Source: Colletes latitarsis
Taxonomy: Eukaryota; Arthropoda; Insecta; Hymenoptera; Colletidae
DNA length: 64,000 nucleotides
Assembly (NCBI RefSeq): GCF_051014445.1
Contig: NW_027488370.1
Coordinates: 7,688,001-7,752,000 of the forward strand
Reading direction: 5' to 3'
Position numbers and translations under genes: made by a program
The notes under the pieces: generated by a model
Database searches by the model: none
Told to the model about the DNA's origin: nothing
What the model saw: the letters and a program-made list of their open reading frames with translations, nothing else
Part shown: positions 1 to 10,300 of the stretch, one piece after another
How the letters are laid out: each line of letters opens with the position of its first letter
Numbering within the stretch: position 1 is the first letter of the stretch

Positions 1-3
1 TAA

Positions 4-15
4 TGTGGTACCACA
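4..15. other. 12-bp perfect palindrome TGTGGTACCACA (type example)
   Basis: The sequence equals its own reverse complement and is centred on a KpnI-type GGTACC site. It recurs at the same phase in monomers that carry the TGTGG variant, which are common in the left part of the window and from about 36 kb rightwards. Monomers reading GCGGTACCAC keep only the 6-bp core, and those with GGTTCC, GGATCC or CGCTCC at this place lose even that. Satellites often carry short dyads. Whether a protein binds this one cannot be told from sequence. Confidence 0.85.
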
Positions 16-138
16 CTGAAACAGTCAATTAAACCTGGTTCCGATTAATATTTTAGAGGGGAACACCGGTTATGTCTGGGTTAGGTCTGGTATTTGCCCT
101 CATCTGGCTCGAACTTTCGCATTTTTCAGATACTTGTT

Positions 139-153
139 GGCCAGATCCTGGCC
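139..153. other. Inverted repeat GGCCAG-ATC-CTGGCC (type example)
   Basis: The 6-bp arms are exact reverse complements around a 3-nt spacer, so a small hairpin or cruciform is possible. It occurs at the same phase in many monomers. A second monomer class reads GGCAAG-ATC-CTGGGC here, which breaks both arms, and a third (GGCCAG-ATC-CTGGGC) breaks one base pair. The dyad is therefore polymorphic across the array. Confidence 0.8.
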
Positions 154-2275
154 TTTTTCTGGTTTGGATCACGTAGTAATGCGGTACCACACCGAAACAG
201 TCAATTAAACCTGGTAGCGATTAATATTTTAGAGGATAACGCCGGTTATGTCTCGGTTACGTCTGGGATTTGCCCTCATCTGGCTCGTACATTCGCATTT
301 TTCGCATACTTGTTGGCCAGATCCTGGCCTTTTTCTGGTTTGGATCACGTAGTAATGCGGTACCACACCGGAACAGTCAAGTAAACCTGGTTGCGATTAA
401 TATTTTAGAGGATAACGCCGGTTATGTCTGGGCTAGGTCTGGAATTTGCCCACATCTGGCTCGTACTTTCGCATTTTTCGCATACTTGTTGGCCAGATAC
501 TGGGCTTTTTCTGTTTTGGATCACGTAGTAATGTGGTACCACACTGAAACAGTCAATAAAAGCTGGTTCCGAATAGTATTTTAGAGGATAACGCAGGTAA
601 CGTCTGGGTTAGTTCTGGTATTTGCAATCATCTGCCTCGTACTTTCGCATTTTTCGCATACTTGTTGGCAAGATCCTGGGTTTTCTTTGGTTTGGATCAC
701 GTAGTAATGTCGTACGACACTGAAACGGTCAATTAAGCCTGGTTCCGATTAATATTTTAGAGGATAATGCCGGTTATGTCTGGGTTAGGTCTGGTATTTG
801 CCCTCATCTGGCTCGTACTTTCGCATTTTTCGCATACTTGTTGGCCAAATGCTGGCCTTTTTCTGGTTTGGATCACGTAGTAATGCGGTACCACACTGAA
901 ACAGTCAATTAAACCTGGTTTCAGTTAGTATTTTAGAGGATAACGCCGGTTATGTCTGGGTTAGGTCTGGTATTTGCCCTCATCTGGCTCGTTCTTTCGC
1001 ATTTTTCGCAAACTTGTTGGCCAGATCCTGGCCTTTTTCTGGATTGGATCACGTGGTAATGCGGTACCACACCGAAACAGTCAAGTAAACCTGGTTGCGA
1101 TTAATATTTAGAGGATAACGCCGGTTATGTCTCGGTTAGGTCTGGGATTTGCCCTCATCTGGCTCGTACATTCGCATTTTTCGCCTACTTGTTGGCAAGA
1201 TCCTGGGCTTTCTCTGGTTGGGATCAGGTAGTAATGCGGTACCACACCGAAGCAGTCAATTAAACCTGGTTGCAATTATTATTTTAGAGGATAACGCTGG
1301 TTATGTCTGGGTTAGTTCTGTTATTTGCAATTATCTGGCTCGTACTTTCGCATTTTTCGCATACTTGTTGGCAAGATCCTGGGTTTTTTTTGGTTTGGAT
1401 CACGTAGTAATGTGGTACCACACTGAAACAGTCAATAAAAGCTGGTTCCGAATAGTATTTTAGAGGATAACGCAGGTTACGTCTGGGTTAGTTCTGGTAT
1501 TTGCAATCATCTGGCTCATACTTTCGCGTTTTTCGCATACTTGTTGACCAGATCCTGGCCTTTTTCTGGTTTGGATCACGTAGTAATGCGGTACCACACT
1601 GAAACAGTCAATGAAACCTGGTTTCAGTTAGTATTTTATAGGATAACGCCGGTTATGTCTGGGTTAGGTCTGGTATTTGCCCTCATCTGGCTCGTACTTT
1701 CGCATTTTTCGCAAACTTGTTGGCCAGATCCTGGCCTTTTTCTGGATTGGATCACGTGGTAATGCGGTACCACACCGAAACAGTCAAGTAAACCTGGTTG
1801 CGATTAATATTTAGAGGATAACGCCGGATATGTCTCGGTTAGGTCTGGGATTTGCCCTCATCTGGCTCATACTTTCGCATTTCTCGCATACTTGTTGGCC
1901 AGTTCCTGGGCTTTTTCTGGTTTGGATCACGTAGTAATGTGGTACCACACTGAAACAGTCAATAAAAGCTGGTTCCGATTAGTACTTTAGAGGATAACGC
2001 TGGTTATGTCTGGGTTAGTTCTGGTATTTGCAATTATGTGGCTCATACTATCGCGTTATTCGCATACTTCTTGGCCAGATCCAGGGTTTTTTCAGGTTTG
2101 GATCCCGCAGTAATGTGGTGCCACACCGAAACAGTCAATTAAACCTGGTTGGGATGAATATTTTAGGGGATAACGCCGGTTATGTGTGGGTTAGGTCTGG
2201 TATTTGCCCTCATCCGGCTCGTATTTTCGCATTTTTCGCATACTTGTTGGCCAGATCCTGGCCTTTTTCTGGTTT

Positions 2276-5100
2276 GGGTCACGTTGTAATGTGGTACCAC
2301 TCTGAAACGGTGAATAAGAGCTGGTGCCGATTAATGTTTTAGAGGATAACGCTGGTTATGTCTGGGTTAGTTCTGGTATTTGCAATCATCTGGCTCATAC
2401 TTTTGCAATTTTCGCGTACTTGTTGGCCATATCTTGGGTTTTCTGTGGTTTGGATCCCGTCGAAATCTGGTGCCACACCGAAGCAGTCAATCAAACCTGG
2501 TAGCGATGAATATTTTGGAGGATAACGCTGGTTATGTTTGGGTTAGTTCTGGTATTTGCAATCATCTGGCTCGTACTTTCGCATTTTTCGCATACTTGTT
2601 GGCAAGATTATGGGTTTTTTTTAGTTTGGAACACGTAGTTATGTGGTACCACACTGAAACAGTCAATTAAACCTGGTTCCGATTAATATTTTAGAGGATA
2701 ACGCCGGTTATGTCTGGGTTAGGTCTGGTATTTGCCCTCATCTGGCTCGAACTTTCGCATTTTTCACATACTTGTTGGCCAGATCTTGGCCTTTTTCTGG
2801 TTTGGATCACGCAGTAATGCGGTACCACACCGGATCAGTCAAGTAAACCTGGTTGCGATTAATATTTTAGAGGATAACGCCGGTTATGTCTCGGTTAGGT
2901 CTGGGATTTGCCCTCATCTGGCTCATACTTTCGGATTTCTCGCATACTTGGTGTCCGGATCCTGGGCATTTTCTGGTTTGGATCACGTAGTAATGTGGTA
3001 CCACACTGAAACAGTCAATAAAAGCTGGTTCCGATTAGTATTTTAGAGGATAACGCTGGTTATGTCTGGGTTAGTTCTGGTATTTGCAATTATCTGGCTC
3101 ATACTATCGCGTTTTTCGCATACTTCTTGGCCAGATCCAGGGTTTTTTCGGGTTTGGATCACGTAGTAATATGGTACCACACAGAAACAGTCAATAGAAG
3201 CTGGTTCCGAATAGTATTTTAGAGGATGACGCTGGTTATGTCTGGGTTAGTTCTGGTATTTGCAACCATCTGGCTCATACTTTCGCTATTTCGTATACTT
3301 GTTTGCCAGATCCTGGCCTTTTTCCGGTTTGGATCCCGTAGTAATGAAGTTCCACACCGAAACAGTCAATTAAACCTGGTTGCGATTAATATTTTAGTGG
3401 ATAACGCCGGTTATATCTCGGGTAGTTCTGGGATTTGCCGTTATCTGGCTCGTATTTTCGCATTTTTCGCATACTTGTTGGCAAGATCCTGGGCTTTTTT
3501 TGATCTGGATCTCGTAGTAATGTGGTACCACACTGAAACAGTCAATTAAACCTGGTTGCGATTAATATTTTAGAGGATAACGCCGGTTATGTCTCGGTTA
3601 GGTCTGGGATTTGCCATCATCTGGCTCGTACTTTCGCATTTTTCGCATACTTGTTGGCCAGATCCTGGCCTTTTTCTGGTTTGGATCCCGTAGTAATGTG
3701 GATCCACAACGAAACAGACAATTAAACCTGGTTGCGATTAATATTTTAGAGGATAACGCCGGTTATGTCTGGGCTAGGTCTGGAATTTGCCCACATCTGG
3801 CTCGTACTTTCGCATTTTTCGTATACTTGTTGACCAGATACTGGGCTTTTTCTGTTTTGGATCACGTAGTAATGTGGTACCACACTGAAACAGTCAATAA
3901 AAGCTGGTTCCGAATAGTATTTTAGAGGATAACGCAGGTAACGTCTGGGTTAGTTCTGGTATTTGCAATCATCCGCCCCGTACTTTCGCATTTTTCGCAT
4001 ACTTGTTGGCAAGATCCTGGGTTTTTTTTGGTTTGGATCACGTAGTAATGTGGTACCACACTGAAACGGTCAATTAAACCTGGTTCCGATTAATATTTTA
4101 GAGGATAATGCCGGTTATGTCAGGGTTAGGTCTGGTATTTGCCCTCATTTGGCTCGTACTTTCGCATTTTTCGCATACTTGTTGGCCAAATGCTGGCCTT
4201 TTTCTGGTTTGGATCACGTAGTAATGCGGTACCACACTGAAACAGTCAATTAAACCTGGTTTCAGTTAGTATTTTAGAGGATAACGCCAGTTATGTCTGG
4301 GTTAGGTCTGGTATTTGCCCTCATCTGGCTCGTACTTTCGCATTTTTCGCAAACTTGTTGACCAGATCCTGGCCTTTTTCTGGATTGGATCACGTGGTAA
4401 TGCGGTACCACACCGAAACAGTCAAGTAAACCTGGTTGCGATTAATATTTAGAGGATAACGCCGGTTATGTCTCGGTTAGGTCTGGGATTTGCCCTCATC
4501 TGTCTGATACTTACGCATTTCTCGCATACTTGTTGGCCAGATCCTGGGCTTTTTCTGGTTTGGATCACGTAGTAATGTGGTACCACACTGAAACAGTCAA
4601 TAAAAGCTGGTTCCGATTAGTATTTTAGAGGATAACGCTGGTTATGTCTGGGTTAGTTCTGGTATTTGCAATTATCTGGCTCATACTATCGCGTTTTTCG
4701 CGTGCTTCTTGGCCAGATCCAGGGTTTTTTCAGGTTTGGATCCCGTAGTAATGTGGTTCCACACCGAAACAGTCAATTAAACCTGGTTGGGATGAATATT
4801 GTAGGGGATAACGCCGGTTATGTCTGGGTTAGGTCTGGTATTTGCCCTCATCTGGCTCGTATTTTCGCATTTTTCGCATACTTGTTGGCCAGATCCTGGC
4901 CTTTTTCTGGTTTGGATCACGTTGTAATGTGGTACCACTCTGAAACGGTGAATAAGAGCTGGTGGCGATTAATATTTTAGAGGATAACGCTGGTTATGTT
5001 TGGGTTAGTTCTGGTATTTGCAATCATCTGGCTCGAACTTTCGCATTTTTCGCATACTTGTTGGCAAGATTATGGGCTTTTTTTAGTTTGGATCTCGTAG
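2276..5100. repeat. Mosaic satellite between the two 5.1-kb copies
   Basis: This stretch is made of monomers that also occur in the flanks but in a different order. Bases 3,762-4,471 follow 421-1,130 at offset 3,341, sharing the GGGCTAGGTCTGG variant and the following GCAGGTAACG variant. Bases 4,441-4,980 follow about 1,803-2,342 at offset 2,638, sharing the TTTTTTCAGGTTTGG and GGGATGAATATT variants. Bases 2,380-3,610 are more diverged A-type and B-type monomers. No gene or foreign sequence is present. Confidence 0.8.
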
Positions 5101-7375
5101 TAATGTGGTACCACACTGAAACAGTCAATTAAACCTGGTTCCGATTAATATTTTAGAGGGGAACACCGGTTATGTCTGGGTTAGGTCTGGTATTTGCCCT
5201 CATCTGGCTCGAACTTTCGCATTTTTCACATACTTGTTGGCCAGATCCTGGCCTTTTTCTGGTTCGGATCACGTAGTAATGCGGTACCACACCGAAACAG
5301 TCAATTAAACCTGGTAGCGATTAATATTTTAGAGGATAACGCCGGTTATGTCTCGGTTACGTCTGGGATTTGCCCTCATCTGGCTCGTACATTCGCATTT
5401 TTCGCATACTTGTTGGCCAGATCCTGGCCTTTTTCTGGTTTGGATCACGTAGTAATGCGGTACCACACCGGAACAGTCAAGTAAACCTGGTTGCGATTAA
5501 TATTTTAGAGGATAACGCCGGTTATGTCTGGGCTAGGTCTGGAATTTGCCCACATCTGGCTCGTACTTTCGCATTTTTCGCATACTTGTTGGCCAGATAC
5601 TGGGCTTTTTCTGTTTTGGATCACGTAGTAATGTGGTACCACACTGAAACAGTCAATAAAAGCTGGTTCCGAATAGTATTTTAGAGGATAACGCAGGTAA
5701 CGTCTGGGTTAGTTCTGGTATTTGCAATCATCTGCCTCGTACTTTCGCATTTTTCGCATACTTGTTGGCAAGATCCTGGGTTTTTTTTGGTTTGGATCAC
5801 GTAGTAATGTAGTACAACACTGAAACGGTCAATTAAACCTGGTTCCGATTAATATTTTAGAGGATAATGCCGGTTATGTCTGGGTTAGGTCTGGTATTTG
5901 CCCTCATCTGGCTCGTACTTTCGCATTTTTCGCATACTTGTTGGCCAAATGCTGGCCTTTTTCTGGTTTGGATCACGTAGTAATGCGGTACCACACTGAA
6001 ACAGTCAATTAAACCTTGTTTCAGTTAGTATTTTAGAGGATAACGCCGGTTATGTCTGGGTTAGGTCTGGTATTTGCCCTCATCTGGCTCGTTCTTTCGC
6101 ATTTTTCGCAAACTTGTTGGCCAGATGCTGGCATTTTTCTGGATTGGATCACGTGGTAATGCGGTACCACACCGAAACAGTCAAGTAAACCTGGTTGCGA
6201 TTAATATTTAGAGGATAACGCCGGTTATGTCTCGGTTAGGTCTGGGATTTGCCCTCATCTGGCTCGTACATTCGCATTTTTCGCCTACTTGTTGGCAAGA
6301 TCCTGGGCTTTCTCTGGTTGGGATCACGTAGTAATGCGGTACCACACCGAAGCAGTCAATTAAACCTGGTTGCAATTATTATTTTAGAGGATAACGCTGG
6401 TTATGTCTGGGTTAGTTCTGTTATTTGCAATTATCTGGCTCGTACTTTCGCATTTTTCGCATACATGTTGGCCAGATCCTGGGCTTTTTTTCGTTTGGAT
6501 CACGTAGTAATGTGGTACCACACTGAAACAGTCAATAAAAGCTGGTTCCGAATAGTATTTTAGAGGATAACGCAGGTTACGTCTGGGTTAGTTTTGGTAT
6601 TTGCCCTCATCTGGCTCGTACTTTCGCAACTTTGGCATACTTGTTGGCCAGATCCTGGCCTTTTGCTGGTTTGGATCACGTAGTAATGCGGTACCACACT
6701 GAAACAGTCAATTAAACCTGGTTTCAGTTAGTATTTTATAGGATAACGCCGGTTATGTCTGGGTTAGGTCTGGTATTTGCCCTCATCTGGCTCGTACTTT
6801 CGCATTTTTCGCAAACTTGTTGGCCAGATCCTGGACTTTTTCTGGATTGGATCACGTGGTAATGCGGTACCACACCGAAACAGTCAAGTAAACCTGGTTG
6901 CGATTAATATTTAGAGGATAACGCCGGTTATGTCTCGGTTAGGTCTGGGATTTGCCCTCATCTGGCTCATACTTTCGCATTTCTCGCATACTTGTTGGCC
7001 AGATCCTGGGCTTTTTCTGGTTTGGATCACGTAGTAATGTGGTACCACACTGAAACAGTCAATAAAAGCTGGTTCCGATTAGTACTTTAGAGGATAACGC
7101 TGGTTATGTCTGGGTTAGTTCTGGTATTTGCAATTATCTGGCTCATACTATCGCGTTTTTCGCATACTTCTTGGCCAGATCCAGGGTTTTTTCAGGTTTG
7201 GATCCCGTAGTAATGTGGTGCCACACCGAAACAGTCAATTAAACCTGGTTGGGATGAATATTTTAGGGGATAACGCCGGTTATGTGTGGGTTAGGTCTGG
7301 TATTTGCCCTCATCTGGCTCGTATTTTCGCATTTTTCGCATACTTGTTGGCCAGATCCTGGCCTTTTTCTGGTTT
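5101..7375. repeat. 29-monomer unit (5.1 kb), copy 2
   Basis: This is the second copy of 1-2,275 at offset 5,100. Small differences include 129 against 5,229 and 165 against 5,265, and three changes between 661-720 and 5,761-5,820. Homology to copy 1 breaks at about 7,375. There the sequence switches to the variant reading GTGGATCCACAACG, whose partner lies near 3,690 (offset 3,693). The switch falls inside a monomer at the same phase, as expected for exchange between misaligned repeats. Confidence 0.88.
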
Positions 7376-10300
7376 GGATCCCGTAGTAATGTGGATCCAC
7401 AACGAAACAGACAATTAAACCTGGTTGCGATTAATATTTTAGAGGATAATGCCGGTTATGTCTGGGCTAGGTCTGGAATTTGCCCACATCTGGCTCGTAC
7501 TTTCGCATTTTTCGCATACTTGTTGGCCAAATGCTGGCCTTTTTCTGGTTTGGATCACGTAGTAATGCGGTACCACACTGAAACAGTCAATTAAACCTGG
7601 TTTCAGTTAGTATTTTAGAGGATAACGCCAGTTATGTCTGGGTTAGGTCTGGTATTTGCCCTCATCTGGCTCGTACTTTCGCATTTTTCGCATACTTGTT
7701 GGCCAGATACTGAGCTTTTTCTGTTTTGGATCACGTAGTAATGTGGTACCACACTGAAACAGTCAATAAAAGCTGGTTCCGAATAGTATTTTAGAGGATA
7801 ACGCAGGTAACGTCTGGGTTAGTTCTGGTATTTGCAATCATCTGCCTCGTACTTTCGCATTTTTCGCATACTTGTTGGCAAGATCCTGGGTTTTTTTTGG
7901 TTTGGATCACGTAGTAATGTGGTACCACACTGAAACGGTCAATTAAACCTGGTTCCGATTAATATTTTAGAGGATAATGCCGGTTATGTCTGGGTTAGGT
8001 CTGGTATTTGCCCTCATCTGGCTCGTACTTTCGCATTTTTCGCATACTTGTTGGCCAAATGCTGGCCTTTTTCTGGTTCGGATCACGCAGTAATGCGGTA
8101 CCACACAGAAACAGTCAATTAAACCTGGTTTCAGTTAGTATTTTAGAGGATAACGCCAGTTATGTCTCGGTTAGGTCTGGGATTTGCCCCCATCTGTCTC
8201 ATACTTTCGCATTTCTCGCATACTTGTTGGCCAGATCCTGGCCTTTTTCTGGTTTGGATCACGTTGTAATGTGGTACCACTCTGAAACGGTGAATAAGAG
8301 CTGGTGGCGATTAATATTTTAGAGGATAACGCTGGTTATGTCTGGGTTAGTTCTGGTATTTGCAATTATGTGGCTCGTACTTTCGCATTTTTCGCAAACT
8401 TGTTGGCCAGATCCTGGCCTTTTTCTGGCTTGGACCACGTAGTAATGAGGTACCACACTGAGACAGTCAATTAAACCTGGTTCCGATTAATATTTTAGAG
8501 GAAAACGCCGGTTATGTCTGGGATAGGTCTGGGATTTGCCCTCATCTGGCTCGTACTTTCGTATTTTTCGCATACTTGTTGGCCAGAACCTGGCCTTTTT
8601 CTGGATTGGATCACGTGGTAATGCGGTACCACACCGAAACAGTCAAGTAAACCTGGTTCCGAATAGTATTTTAGAGGATAACGCAGGTAACGTCTGGGTT
8701 AGTTCTGGTATTTGCAATCATCTGGCTCATACTTTCGCGTTTTTCGCATACTTGTTGGCCAGATCCTGGGCTTTTTCTGGTTTGGATCACGTAGTAATAT
8801 GGTACCACACAGAAACAGTCAATAGAATCTGGTTCCGGTTAATATTTTAGAGGATAACGCCGGTTATGTCTCGGTTAGGTCAGGGATTTGCCCACATCTG
8901 TCTCGTGCTTTCGTAACTTTCGCGTACTGGTTGGCCAGATCTTGGGTTTTTTGTGGTTTGGATCCCGTCGTAATGTTGTTCCACACCGATGCAGTCAATT
9001 AAACCTGGTTGCAATGAATATTTTGGAGGATAACGCTGGTTACATTTGGGTTAGTTCTGGTATTTGCAATCATCTGGCTCGTACTTTCGCATTTTTCGCA
9101 TACTTGTTGGCAAGATCCTGACCTTTTTCTCGTTTGGATCACGTAGTAATGCGGTACCACACTGAAACAGTCAATTAAACCTGGTTCCGATTAATATTTT
9201 AGAGGATAACGCCGGTTATGTCTGGGTTAGGTCTGGGATTTGCCGTCATCTTGCTCGTGCTTTCGTATTTCTCGCATACTTGTTGGCCAGATCCTGGGTT
9301 TTTTGTGGTTTGGATCCCGTCGTAATGTCGTTCCACACCGAAGCAGTCAATTAAACCTGGTTGCGATGAATATTTTGGAGGATAACGCTGGTTATGTTTT
9401 GGTTAGTTCTGGTATTTGCAATCATCTGGCTCGTAGCTTCGCATTTTTCGCTTACTTGTTGGCAAGATCCTGGGCTTTTTTTGGTTTGGATCACGTAGTA
9501 ATGTGGTACCACACTGAAACAGTCAAGAAAAGCTGGTTCCGAATAGTATTTTAGAGGATAGCGCAGGTTACGTCTGGGTTAGTTCTGGTATTTGCAATCA
9601 TCTGGCTCATACTTTCACGTTTTTCGCATACTTGTTGGCCAGATTTTGGGTTTTTTCTGGTTTGGATCCCGTAGAAATGAAGTTCCACACCGAAACAGTC
9701 AATTAAACCTTGTTGCGATTAATATTTTAGAGGATAACGCCGGTTATGTCTCGCGTGGGTCTGGGATTTGCCGTCACCTGGCTCGTATTCGCATTTTTCG
9801 CATACATGTTGGCCAGATCCTGGGCTTTTTTTGGTTTGGATCACGTAGTAATGTAGTACCACACTGAAACAGTCAATAAAAGCTGGTTCCGAATAGTATT
9901 TTAGAGGATAACGCAGGTTACGTCTGGGTTAGTTCTGGTATTTGCAATCATCTGGCTCATACTTACGCCTTTTTCTCACACTTGTTGGCCAGACCCTGGC
10001 CTTTTTCTGGCTTGGACCACGTAGTAATGTGGTACCACACTGAAACAGTCAATTAAACCTGGTGGCGATTAATATTTTAGAGGATAACGCCGGTTATGTC
10101 TGGGTTATGTCTGGAATTTGCCCTCATCTGGCTCGTACTTTCGCATTTTTCACATACTTGTTGGCCAGATCCTGGCCTTTTCCTGGTATAGATCAGGTAG
10201 TAATGCGGTACCACACCGAAGCAGTCAATTAATCCTGGTTGCGATTAATATTTTAGAGGATAACGCCGGTTATGTCTCGGTTAGGTCTGGGATTTGCCCT

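Larger units (their letters stand above)
1..176 (+). repeat. Reference monomer used for phase and internal elements
   Basis: This first complete unit is used to define monomer phase 1-176. Visible internal elements are a 12-bp perfect palindrome at 4-15, an AATATT core near 48-53, a G-rich stretch at about 68-90, a direct repeat of TTTCGCAT at 115-122 and (in most copies) 124-131, and a 6-bp inverted repeat with a 3-nt spacer at 139-153. The first two thirds are mixed in composition. The last third is T-rich on this strand. An ATG at 72 opens a 34-codon frame closing at the TAG at 174-176, treated as incidental. Confidence 0.9.
1..2275. repeat. 29-monomer unit (5.1 kb), copy 1
   Basis: This segment matches 5,101-7,375 at a constant offset of 5,100 bp, which is 29 monomers minus 4 bp. 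Reading the two side by side, most 60-base lines are identical or differ at one to three bases, with a more diverged stretch near 1,500-1,545 against 6,600-6,645. Shared markers include the unusual GGGGAACACCGG at about 58, GGGCTAGGTCTGGAATTTG at about 430, and the one-base-short TTAATATTTAGAGG near 1,107 and 1,807. The match begins at the window edge and may extend further left. Confidence 0.9.

Noticed and set aside
78..88. Telomere-like GGGTTAGG
   Set aside because: It is a single short match per monomer inside a fixed 176-bp unit, with no tandem telomeric repeat.
115..153. CENP-B box
   Set aside because: I looked for TTCG-N4-A-N2-CGGG on both strands in the common monomer types. TTCG occurs twice per monomer but the spaced A and CGGG are absent. 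A full pattern search over all copies would settle it.
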